From assembly GCA_031284195.1 (NCBI GenBank), contig JAITAI010000133.1:1-8685 (forward strand): DNA of 8,685 nucleotides, written 5' to 3'. Numbering within the stretch: position 1 is the first letter of the stretch; every line of letters starts with the position of its first letter. The notes beneath the pieces are model-generated. The model did not search any database, was not told the origin of the DNA, and worked only from the letters and a program-made list of their open reading frames with translations. Made by a program: the position numbers and the translations under genes. This stretch comes from Treponema sp. (GTDB taxonomy: Bacteria > Spirochaetota > Spirochaetia > Treponematales > Breznakiellaceae). Of the stretch, positions 1 to 6,484 are shown in pieces.

Positions 1-401
1 CGCATTCCATAGACCTTGAGCCTGAACTCTGCCCGCTTAAGGATCGCTTTGGCACTATCCGCTTCAAATCTAAAGTGCGTGGATTTGATACGTTCCTCTG
101 CCTGCGTTTTAGCAAGCAATGCCCGTTCATAATCTATCTCCTCAGGCCATTCCACGGTATCAGCTAATAGAATCGTCTTATGATGGGTAACTTCCAGAAT
201 ACCCTCGGCGGTAAAGGCTTCACGCCACTGGCCTTTCATGTCCTGAATCTTCAAAATACCGGTACATACCGGCGCAGTAAAAGGGGCATGGGCTGCGTAT
301 ATCCCTATTTCCCCATCGGTCAGGGTAAGTACCACTACTGCTACTTGATCTTTAAAGAAAAGCCGATAGGGGGTATACACCTCAAAGGTATATAAGTTCA
401 T
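1..401 (-). CDS. atpC: F-type ATP synthase epsilon subunit (3' end cut by window edge)
   Basis: Epsilon is the central-stalk subunit that binds gamma and the c-ring and can inhibit ATP hydrolysis. The frame runs from an ATG at 401-399 to the window edge without a stop: 133 codons, against a usual length of about 135-140, so only a few residues should be missing. Residues 1-84 are the beta-sandwich domain, with the family pattern GEIGIYAAHAPF (30-41) and a later EGILEVTHHKTILLAD stretch (66-81). Residues 87-133 form the two-helix C-terminal domain. IDYERA (89-94) fits the I(L)DxxRA ATP-binding motif of Bacillus epsilon, and R123 and R127 sit in a KRAxxRL context as they do there. The gene begins 16 bp after atpD, and TAGGAA lies about 8 nt before the ATG. 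It is the last gene of the operon within the window. I am very sure of the identity. Confidence 0.96.
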   Translation of the reverse strand, partial: MNLYTFEVYTPYRLFFKDQVAVVVLTLTDGEIGIYAAHAPFTAPVCTGILKIQDMKGQWREAFTAEGILEVTHHKTILLADTVEWPEEIDYERALLAKTQAEERIKSTHFRFEADSAKAILKRAEFRLKVYGM

Positions 402-417
402 CTGTTGTTCCTACTGC

Positions 418-1797
418 TCAGGTCTTAGAGAGCACGTCATGGATGTCCCCAGTCATGAAGAAGGTCTGCTCAGGAATGGAATCGGTTTCACCGTCCAAGA
501 TCATCTTGAAACCCCGAACCGTTTCCTCAACCGGCACATACCGTCCCGGAATACCGGTATACCGTTCTGCTACAAAGAAGGGCTGACTGAAGAAACGCTG
601 CACCTTTCTAGCTCTAGATACCACGAGCTTATCCTCTGCAGATAATTCATCCATCCCAAGAATGGCGATGATATCCTGCAATTCTTTATACCGCTGAAGG
701 GTCTGCTGGGTTCGGAGGGCGGTTTGATAATGGTCCTCTCCCACCAGGGCCGGGTCCAAAATACGGGAATTGGATGCAAGGGGGTCCACCGAAGGATATA
801 TCCCCAGTTCTACGATTTTCCGGGAAAGCACCGTGGTAGCATCAAGATGGGCAAAGGTAGTAGCCGGCGCAGGGTCGGTGAGGTCGTCTGCAGGTACATA
901 AACCGCCTGGACACTGGTGATGGACCCCTTGGAAGTACTGGCGATCCGCTCCTGAAGGGCGCCCATCTCATTGGCCAAAGTAGGCTGATACCCCACGGCA
1001 CTGGGAATCCGGCCTAAGAGAGCGGAAACTTCAGCCCCGGCTTGGATAAACCGGAAAATATTGTCCACAAATAACAACACATCCTGGCCGCCTTGATCCC
1101 GAAAATGCTCCGCCATGGTCAGCCCTGCCAGGGCAACCCGCATACGGGCTCCAGGGGGTTCATTCATTTGCCCAAAGACCAGCGCGGTCTTGTCAATAAC
1201 CCCGGATTCGTTCATCTCCTTCCACAAATCAGCCCCTTCCCGGGAACGTTCCCCCACCCCGGAGAAGACCGAATACCCAGCATGTTCAGTGGCAATGTTC
1301 CTGATAAGTTCCATGATCACCACGGTTTTTCCCACTCCGGCGCCGCCGAAAAGACCGATCTTACCGCCTTTAGCATAAGGAGCTATCAGATCGATTACCT
1401 TGATGCCCGTCTCGAATACCTCGGTAGCAGGCCGCTGTTCTGCAAAGCTGGGGGCATCACGATGTATGGAAGCGTAGTGTTCTGCGGTAAAGGGTCCCCG
1501 ATCATCAATCACCTCACCGGTAACCCCAAACATCCTGCCCAGAACCGCTTCACCCACCGGCACTTGAATGGGATGCCCTGTATCAACCACTTCCATGCCC
1601 CGGGCAAGCCCTTCGGTGGCTTCCATGGCCACACACCGAACCCGGTTATCCCCAATATGCTGTAATACTTCGATAATCATCCGATGGGTTCCTTGGTTAA
1701 TCTCCAAGGCATGTAAAATTTCGGGGATCACCGCTTCATCAAAGCGTACATCTACTACCGGCCCTACTATCTGGGTGATATATCCTTTATTCGCCAT
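418..1797 (-). CDS. atpD: F-type ATP synthase beta subunit (catalytic)
   Basis: The catalytic F1 subunit, 459 residues, full length for the family. It makes or hydrolyses ATP at the alpha/beta interfaces. In order: N-terminal beta-barrel (about 1-78), Walker A GGAGVGKT (151-158), catalytic glutamate E183 within GERSREG, Walker B VLLFVDN ending at D245-N246, the PSAVGYQPTL segment (265-274), the ATPase alpha/beta signature PSVDPLASNS (335-344), and the C-terminal DELSxED loop (383-389, here DELSAED) that touches gamma and epsilon. All key residues are present. The ATG at 1797-1795 is preceded by AAGAGGT at about 7 nt and lies 23 bp after atpG, one of the larger gaps in the operon. No truncation or frameshift is seen. 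Confidence 0.99.
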   Translation of the reverse strand: MANKGYITQIVGPVVDVRFDEAVIPEILHALEINQGTHRMIIEVLQHIGDNRVRCVAMEATEGLARGMEVVDTGHPIQVPVGEAVLGRMFGVTGEVIDDRGPFTAEHYASIHRDAPSFAEQRPATEVFETGIKVIDLIAPYAKGGKIGLFGGAGVGKTVVIMELIRNIATEHAGYSVFSGVGERSREGADLWKEMNESGVIDKTALVFGQMNEPPGARMRVALAGLTMAEHFRDQGGQDVLLFVDNIFRFIQAGAEVSALLGRIPSAVGYQPTLANEMGALQERIASTSKGSITSVQAVYVPADDLTDPAPATTFAHLDATTVLSRKIVELGIYPSVDPLASNSRILDPALVGEDHYQTALRTQQTLQRYKELQDIIAILGMDELSAEDKLVVSRARKVQRFFSQPFFVAERYTGIPGRYVPVEETVRGFKMILDGETDSIPEQTFFMTGDIHDVLSKT

Positions 1798-1820
1798 ACG
1801 TTATACCTCTTGAAACCGCC

Positions 1821-2708
1821 CTACTCCGACAGCACTGCGGAGCCTGAAATTATTTCCGTTACTTCCTGTGTAATACTTGCCTGACGAACCCGGTTATAGT
1901 AGATCTGGAGGCTGCCCAGCATCTCTTGGGCATTTTTTGATGCCTCTTCCATGGCAGCCATCCGGGCGCTTTGCTCACTGACATAGGCTTCTACCAGAGA
2001 ACCATAGATAATACCCTTGATGTAAAAGGGTACCAAGGCATCAAACACCGCGGTTTCAGAAGGAATGTATTCAAAGGGAATGCGTACCCGCTTCTTGCCT
2101 CCGCTTTGGGCAATGTCTTCTTGGATCTTCTCCCCATTCAAAGGCAGCATCTGCCGAGTCCTGGGAAGGAGCTTAACCGTGCTATACATGTGGGTATAGA
2201 CGATATGGACTTCTTTAAATATGCCCCATACATACTGAGAGATAATATAATCGGTAATTTCCTGAGCCTCTTCCATGGTAGGCAATTGGGATTTAAAAGA
2301 AAAACTTTCAAGAATTGCATAGGGCGTATGGGCAAAGTACCGGTACCCAATGGACCCGATAAGGATCAGTACCGGCTTGTGCAGGTTCTCGCAGACCCTA
2401 TTGGCCTGCCGAAATATGTTGGTGTTATACCCCCCGGCCAAACCCTTATCACTGGTAACCACGACCACTGCGCTCTGGGAACCGGTCTCCTCTTCGGTGT
2501 TTTTGAAGAACCCACTCTCCAGAACACCGGTACCGGATACAATATCATACATGGATTTCTGAATACGGGTAAAAAAAGGTTCCGTATCCTCCAGAATCCG
2601 CCGGCCTTTACGTAACTTAGCCGTAGAAATAAGGTTCATAGCCTTGGTAACCTGCAAGGTCTGTGTAATGGCACGCATTCGGAGCCGTACATCTCGTAAA
2701 TTCGCCAT
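1821..2708 (-). CDS. atpG: F-type ATP synthase gamma subunit (rotor shaft)
   Basis: Gamma is the rotating central shaft of F1. This is a 295-residue protein, close to the usual 285-295. The N-terminal helix shows the family pattern ITQTLQVTKAMNLISTAKLRK (about 14-34). The C-terminal helix shows EEASKNAQEMLGSLQIYYNRVRQASITQEVTEI (about 255-287), which with the N-terminal helix forms the coiled-coil shaft. The middle carries the Rossmann-like domain with VVVVTSDKGLAGGYNTN (about 81-97). It starts 7 bp after the atpA stop; the stop itself (TAG) is part of an AGGGG Shine-Dalgarno-like sequence about 4 nt from the ATG, which implies coupled translation. Nothing is missing. Confidence 0.98.
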   Translation of the reverse strand: MANLRDVRLRMRAITQTLQVTKAMNLISTAKLRKGRRILEDTEPFFTRIQKSMYDIVSGTGVLESGFFKNTEEETGSQSAVVVVTSDKGLAGGYNTNIFRQANRVCENLHKPVLILIGSIGYRYFAHTPYAILESFSFKSQLPTMEEAQEITDYIISQYVWGIFKEVHIVYTHMYSTVKLLPRTRQMLPLNGEKIQEDIAQSGGKKRVRIPFEYIPSETAVFDALVPFYIKGIIYGSLVEAYVSEQSARMAAMEEASKNAQEMLGSLQIYYNRVRQASITQEVTEIISGSAVLSE

Positions 2709-2715
2709 AATGCCC

Positions 2716-4218
2716 CTAGGTATTGGTCTTTTTATACGTTTCTATGGCAGCGCGCAATTCATGTTCGCCGTCAATAGAAAGGGTTTCGGTGGTGGTAATG
2801 CTTTCCAGAATTCCCGGATGGTACTGCTTAAGATACTTCATAAAACCTTTCATAAAAGCAGTAATCTTATCCTGCTCAATATCCATAAGATAACCGTTTA
2901 TGGAAATAAACAGGACAGCTGCCTGTTCTGCCATGGCCCAAGGGGCACCTTGAGGCTGCTTGAGCACCTCCATGAGCCGCGCTCCTTGGGCGAGTTTATC
3001 TTGAGTGGCTTTATCCAGGTCGCTCCCGAATTGGGCAAAGGCCGCCATTTCCCGGTACTGGGCCAAATCCAACCGCAAACGGCCGGAGATCTTCCGAATA
3101 GCCTTGGTCTGGGCCGCCCCCCCCACCCGGCTTACCGAGAGACCTACGTCAATAGCCGGTCTAAAACCGGCATTGAACAACTCCGCATCCAGGAATATCT
3201 GGCCGTCGGTAATGGAAATTACATTGGTGGGAATATACGAAGAAATATCCCCGGCTTGGGTCTCCACAATGGGCAGAGCCGTAATGGAACCTCCTCCCTG
3301 AGCATCGGATAACTTGGCAGCCCGTTCCAAAAGCCGTGAATGAAGGTAAAACACATCTCCTGGGAAGGCTTCCCGTCCCGGAGGCCGGCGCAAGAGCAGG
3401 CTAATAGTCCGGTAGGCCACGGCATGTTTGGACAGATCGTCGTACACCACCAGTACATCCTTCCCGCGATGCATGAAATGTTCCGCCATGGCTACTGCTG
3501 CATAGGGGGCCAGGTACTGCAATGCCGCAGAATCTGAGGCAGAAGCTAAAACCACCCAAGTATAGTCCATGGCGCCAAACCGTTCCAGGGTCTGGACTAT
3601 CGCCGCCACAGAAGAAGCTTTCTGCCCAATGGCGCAATACACACAATATACCCCCTTGCCCTTCTGGTTGATGATGGCATCCAGCGTCAGCGCGGTTTTT
3701 CCGGTCTGCCTATCCCCAATGATGAGTTCTCGCTGACCCCGGCCTATGGGAACCATGGTGTCCACCGAAAGGATCCCGGTTTGCAGGGGCTTGTCTACTG
3801 AACCCCGGGCTATAACCGGAGCTGCCGGGGATTCAATGGCCAGGTATTCCTCTGCTTCCACAGGACCTTTACCATCTAAACTGAGTCCCAGGGGATTCAG
3901 GACCCGCCCCAATAAGGCCGAGCCCCCTGGAACCGTTACCACTTTTCCGGTCCCCCGGACTTCTTCCCCGTCCCGTACCAGGGATTCACCGGAAAAGAGT
4001 ACACAGCCCACCCCATCTTCCAGGAGGTTAAGGACAATGCCCGTAACCCCAGAACTAAACTCCACCAGTTCTCCGTATACTGCCTTATCCAAGCCATAAA
4101 CCGTGGCTACTGAATCACCCACCTGTACCACGAACCCGACTGAATCTGAAGTCGCCTTACCTTCCCAATGCTTGAGCTGTTCTTGTAAAACCTTGGTGAG
4201 GTCGCTGAAATTTACCAT
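2716..4218 (-). CDS. atpA: F-type ATP synthase alpha subunit (non-catalytic nucleotide-binding)
   Basis: Alpha alternates with beta in the F1 hexamer and supplies the arginine finger to the catalytic sites. It has 500 residues, typical of the family. An N-terminal helix (about 3-18) would bind delta. It is followed by the beta-barrel (about 25-95), the P-loop GDRQTGKT (168-175), the Walker B region VLVVYDDLSKH (255-265), and the signature PAIDVGLSVS (354-363) followed by arginine finger R364 in SVSRVGG. The ATG lies inside the end of atpH, overlapping it by 7 nt, with a strong GGAGG at 4229-4225 and a 6-nt spacer. This supports the start and implies translational coupling to delta. Confidence 0.99.
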   Translation of the reverse strand: MVNFSDLTKVLQEQLKHWEGKATSDSVGFVVQVGDSVATVYGLDKAVYGELVEFSSGVTGIVLNLLEDGVGCVLFSGESLVRDGEEVRGTGKVVTVPGGSALLGRVLNPLGLSLDGKGPVEAEEYLAIESPAAPVIARGSVDKPLQTGILSVDTMVPIGRGQRELIIGDRQTGKTALTLDAIINQKGKGVYCVYCAIGQKASSVAAIVQTLERFGAMDYTWVVLASASDSAALQYLAPYAAVAMAEHFMHRGKDVLVVYDDLSKHAVAYRTISLLLRRPPGREAFPGDVFYLHSRLLERAAKLSDAQGGGSITALPIVETQAGDISSYIPTNVISITDGQIFLDAELFNAGFRPAIDVGLSVSRVGGAAQTKAIRKISGRLRLDLAQYREMAAFAQFGSDLDKATQDKLAQGARLMEVLKQPQGAPWAMAEQAAVLFISINGYLMDIEQDKITAFMKGFMKYLKQYHPGILESITTTETLSIDGEHELRAAIETYKKTNT

Positions 4219-4829
4219 GAAAAACCTCCGCCAGCCCTAGTTTCCCGAGAACTAGTCCCCCCAGGGGGAGCAACCTGTAAATCCCGGGCTAACCTGTGCA
4301 ATTGGGTACGCAGACTGACATCTATTAATTCGCTACCTATCCGCAAGCGATACCCCCCTAAGAGTTCCGGGACTAGGTGTACCATTACTTCGATTTCCTT
4401 AACCGCGATTTTGTACGCGCCGGTTCGCGATCTTCCGGCTAAGGCGGTTTTCAAATCATTTTGGAAGGACGCGTCCACAGGAAAGGCCGATTCTACCGTA
4501 ACCCGAAGAATACCCTGCTGCTGGTCCAACAGGAGTTCAACGGCGCTTATCAGGGCCGGAGCATGGGTAAAGTACCCTCTTTTCACCAAAAGGAGGATGA
4601 TCCGCACCGCATATTCCACCCCTAGTTCTGAGAGACCCCATGATTCCGGCGCTTCTTTCACCGCTTTTCGGATCATCCCTTCCAGTTCCCGGGCTGCAGC
4701 AGTCCCTCGAAGCGTTCCTGGTATCTCCGCTATGACCGGAACCAGAGCTTTCAGGGCCTCTAAGCCCGCTTCAGCATGTACCCCGCATGACCCAATGAAC
4801 CCGGTGGCCCAGCGTTCCCCGTTAAACAT
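4212..4829 (-). CDS. atpH: F-type ATP synthase delta subunit (OSCP-like stator)
   Basis: Delta links the top of F1 to the b-subunit stalk. The N-terminal part (about 5-105) is the helical bundle that binds alpha. The C-terminal hallmark is VPELLGGYRLRIGSELID followed by VSLRTQLHRLARDL (153-184), matching the family pattern in which a glycine-rich turn precedes 'D-S-x-R-x-x-L'. It is 205 residues long, some 20-25 longer than E. coli delta. The extra tail (about 185-205, rich in Gly, Ser, Thr and Arg) is encoded by the sequence that also carries the atpA ribosome-binding site. The start overlaps the end of atpF by 8 nt, with AGGA about 10 nt upstream. Delta sequences diverge strongly, so identity rests on the C-terminal motif and gene order. 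Confidence 0.95.
   Translation of the reverse strand: MFNGERWATGFIGSCGVHAEAGLEALKALVPVIAEIPGTLRGTAAARELEGMIRKAVKEAPESWGLSELGVEYAVRIILLLVKRGYFTHAPALISAVELLLDQQQGILRVTVESAFPVDASFQNDLKTALAGRSRTGAYKIAVKEIEVMVHLVPELLGGYRLRIGSELIDVSLRTQLHRLARDLQVAPPGGTSSRETRAGGGFSW
4225..4229 (-). promoter_or_regulatory. Ribosome-binding site of atpA inside atpH
   Basis: GGAGG with a 6-nt spacer to the atpA ATG. It lies within the last codons of atpH, where it encodes part of the Gly-rich C-terminus of delta, and it fixes the atpA start. Confidence 0.8.
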
Positions 4830-5316
4830 TCGAATCTTTTCCTAATTCCTGCAAGAGGAGACCCGCAAAATGACGGCTGTCTTCTCCCTTGAGTTCCCGC
4901 TGAAGAAGCGCGCGGGTGGCGCTCAACACCAACCCGACCGCCTCAGCCCTAAGGCGGATCAGGGCAGCCTGCTGTTCCGCTTCAAGCTGTTTCCGCCCCC
5001 GTTCTAGCGCGTGCGCTGCGGCCTCTTTTCCTTCTGCTACAATTTGGGCTGCCTGCTTTTGGGCCTGTTCCTCTGCGGCTTTGATGATGGCGGCCCCTGC
5101 TTCCTGGGCCTTTTGGAGGCGTTCTTCGTAGTCCCGAAGGCGCGCCTTAGCCTCAGCATTGGTTTTTTCCGCTTCCGCGAGAGTATCCTGCACTTTTTTC
5201 GTCCGGTCCTCCATAAAGCGGGTAACCGGCTTAAACAAAACCGCCCGTAACACCACAAACAGGATCCCGATATTGAGGAGGGTAATCAGGAAGGTACTGA
5301 TTGACGGATCGATCAT
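4822..5316 (-). CDS. atpF: F-type ATP synthase b subunit (peripheral stalk)
   Basis: Subunit b anchors the stator in the membrane and reaches up to delta. It has 164 residues: one N-terminal membrane helix (about 7-28, TFLITLLNIGILFVVLRAVLF), then a long charged coiled coil rich in Glu, Lys, Arg, Ala and Gln (about 35-140). There is only one b gene, so a b2 homodimer is expected rather than b/b'. The ATG is just 6 bp after the atpE stop, in the same frame, and I see no good Shine-Dalgarno; translation probably depends on ribosomes finishing atpE. It overlaps atpH by 8 nt at its end. Confidence 0.97.
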   Translation of the reverse strand: MIDPSISTFLITLLNIGILFVVLRAVLFKPVTRFMEDRTKKVQDTLAEAEKTNAEAKARLRDYEERLQKAQEAGAAIIKAAEEQAQKQAAQIVAEGKEAAAHALERGRKQLEAEQQAALIRLRAEAVGLVLSATRALLQRELKGEDSRHFAGLLLQELGKDSNV

Positions 5317-5322
5317 ACCGTA

Positions 5323-5550
5323 TCAGGCCTTGGTGAAGATCAGGATGGCGATAACAAAACCGTATATGGCAGTCGCTTCTGCCAAAGCTATCCCTAAGAA
5401 AAACACGGTCTGAATCTTCCCCGCGGCCTCAGGCTGCCGGGAAATCGCATCCGCTGCTTTACCGGTGGCAATACCAATACCAATACCAGCACCGATACCG
5501 GTAAATACCGCGATACCTGCGCCGATGAGAAATAGAAGACTGGTTCCCAT
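5323..5550 (-). CDS. atpE: F-type ATP synthase c subunit (rotor ring, proton-binding)
   Basis: The c subunit is a two-helix hairpin that forms the rotating ring of F0. It has 75 residues. Helix 1 contains the packing motif GxGxGxGxG (G18, 20, 22, 24, 26). The polar loop is R38-Q39-P40, and helix 2 carries the ion-binding carboxylate E58 in LAEATAIYG. In sodium-type rings (Ilyobacter/Propionigenium) a Gln in helix 1 and a Ser directly after the Glu ligate sodium. Here these positions are I25 and A59, pointing to proton coupling. The ATG has a strong AAGGAG (5566-5561) overlapping the atpB stop, the best ribosome-binding site in the F0 part, in line with the many copies of c needed. Confidence 0.98.
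   Translation of the reverse strand: MGTSLLFLIGAGIAVFTGIGAGIGIGIATGKAADAISRQPEAAGKIQTVFFLGIALAEATAIYGFVIAILIFTKA
5470..5487. repeat. Three tandem hexanucleotides AATACC inside atpE
   Basis: Three perfect copies of AATACC (GGTATT on the coding strand), encoding Gly-Ile repeats of the helix-1 GxGxG motif of subunit c. Loss or gain of a unit would keep the frame but shift the packing motif by two residues. It most likely reflects the protein repeat. Confidence 0.7.
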
Positions 5551-5560
5551 AATAAATACA

Positions 5561-5566
5561 CTCCTT
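5561..5566 (-). promoter_or_regulatory. Strong ribosome-binding site of atpE
   Basis: AAGGAG, overlapping the TAA stop of atpB, 10 nt before the atpE ATG. It is a better match than the site seen before atpB, and atpF has no clear site at all, so it may help to set the high output of subunit c from the shared mRNA. Confidence 0.8.
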
Positions 5567-6362
5567 ACTTAGGGTTTACCGTAGATTTTAAAGCTGTATC
5601 TTCTGCCTCTGCTACCGCTTCGGCGATAAAGAGGCTACTTAAGAACGTAAAAACCACCGCCTGAATAAGGCCGTCAAAGAGGTCAAAATACAAGGACAAG
5701 AAGGCCGGGACCAAAAACGGAACCGGCAGAGCCCCTTCTACCAAGAGCATGATGATAAAACCTCCCAGCATATTCCCAAATAACCTGAGCGCCAGGGATA
5801 AGGGCCGGATCAGGTACTCAAGCAGGTTAAAGGGCAACATCATCGGCGTTGGGGAAAGGAGCTGTTTACCCCAGCCCCGGAACCCTTGAGCCCGTAACCC
5901 CCCTATAAGCACGATGAGAATGGTTAAAAGGGCAAAGGCCGCGGTTACATTGATGTCTCGGGTAGGCGGCTTTATAGTAAAGGGTGGCTCTATATGCAAG
6001 GCTCCTATGGCCAGGGGAGAAAAAACCGGGATACTATTAGCTAAAAACAGAAACAGGAAGATGGTCCCGATATAGGGGCCGTATACTGCGGCTTTCTTTC
6101 CAAAGTGTTCCCGGGCAAAGGTATTGAGAAAGTCCACCAGGGCTTCTAGGAACACCTGGGCCCCTCGGGGGATCTGCTGTAAGTTACGGGTAAGGAACAG
6201 GGAAGCGATGATGAGGATAGCCATCACCACCCAAGAAACCAGGATGCTTTCATTGATAACCACGGCGCTCATTTCCATACCAAACAAGGAAATTGAACAA
6301 CCCTCTGGAAAAGGGATGGAAATAAAGGGCGTAAAAGATCCCAAGGCTACTTTAATATCCAT
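5565..6362 (-). CDS. atpB: F-type ATP synthase a subunit (proton channel)
   Basis: Subunit a forms the two half-channels beside the c-ring. It has 265 residues with about five or six hydrophobic helices (for example about 35-57, 95-118, 138-157, 197-226 and 232-250). The essential arginine is R193 in SLALRLFGNMLGG. The conserved PPTRDIN turn is at 132-138, and Q234 in GLIQAVVFTF corresponds to E. coli Q252. F202 lies where E. coli has E219, and D227 where E. coli has H245; these sites vary among bacteria. It is the first gene of the operon. The Shine-Dalgarno AGAGGAG lies rather far (about 14 nt) from the ATG, and no better in-frame start is seen. No atpI precedes it. Confidence 0.98.
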   Translation of the reverse strand: MDIKVALGSFTPFISIPFPEGCSISLFGMEMSAVVINESILVSWVVMAILIIASLFLTRNLQQIPRGAQVFLEALVDFLNTFAREHFGKKAAVYGPYIGTIFLFLFLANSIPVFSPLAIGALHIEPPFTIKPPTRDINVTAAFALLTILIVLIGGLRAQGFRGWGKQLLSPTPMMLPFNLLEYLIRPLSLALRLFGNMLGGFIIMLLVEGALPVPFLVPAFLSLYFDLFDGLIQAVVFTFLSSLFIAEAVAEAEDTALKSTVNPK

Positions 6363-6385
6363 TTTGTACTGACACGCTCCTCTTT

Positions 6386-6417
6386 GAAAGTACTACGGTA
6401 ACAGTATGGGTACTTTC
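6386..6417 (-). promoter_or_regulatory. Leader hairpin of the atp operon
   Basis: A perfect 8-bp inverted repeat, GAAAGTAC at 6386-6393 and GTACTTTC at 6410-6417. On the transcript a further TAC/GTA pairing beyond a 3-nt bulge extends the stem and leaves a 7-nt loop. It ends directly before the AAAGAGGAG that holds the atpB Shine-Dalgarno. There is no U-run, so it is not a terminator. From the predicted promoter the RNA would begin only about five nucleotides before the stem, like known 5'-stabilising hairpins. The repeat is seen; the role is inferred. Confidence 0.5.
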
Positions 6418-6428
6418 CATTGCTCTTT

Positions 6429-6457
6429 ATCATAGCCGTTTCTCAAAAAAAGATCAG
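6429..6457 (-). promoter_or_regulatory. Putative promoter of the atp operon
   Basis: On the minus strand, -10 TATGAT (6434-6429, five of six to consensus) lies 17 bp after CTGATC (6457-6452, only about three of six to the -35 consensus). The predicted transcription start is near 6422, about 60 nt before the atpB ATG. The -35 is weak, so this is a candidate only; transcription from the upstream gene at 6485-7000 could also reach the operon because no clear terminator separates them. Confidence 0.4.
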
Positions 6458-6484
6458 CCCTTTTGGGAATAGAAACTACAAAAA

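Noticed and set aside
1093..1665. Plus-strand ORF of 190 codons opposite atpD
   Set aside because: It is a mirror of the highly conserved beta subunit gene; no domain or start signal supports it.
2337..2536. 10-bp palindromes GTACCGGTAC (2337-2346) and CCGGTACCGG (2527-2536)
   Set aside because: Both lie in coding sequence of atpG and follow from frequent Gly-Thr type codon pairs; no regulatory reading is needed.
1971..2615. Plus-strand ORF of 214 codons opposite atpG
   Set aside because: Antisense shadow of the gamma subunit gene, with no family resemblance.
2644..3312. Plus-strand ORF of 222 codons opposite atpA and the atpG start
   Set aside because: Antisense shadow of two certain genes; its composition follows the opposite-strand codons.
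6443..6470. Possible intrinsic terminator after the RsbRD-N-like gene (CCCAAAAGGG plus a run of seven T on the minus strand)
   Set aside because: Only a 3-bp GC stem, or a weak AAAAG/CTTTT alternative, can form; too little for a terminator call, and the T-run also lies in the proposed atp promoter spacer.
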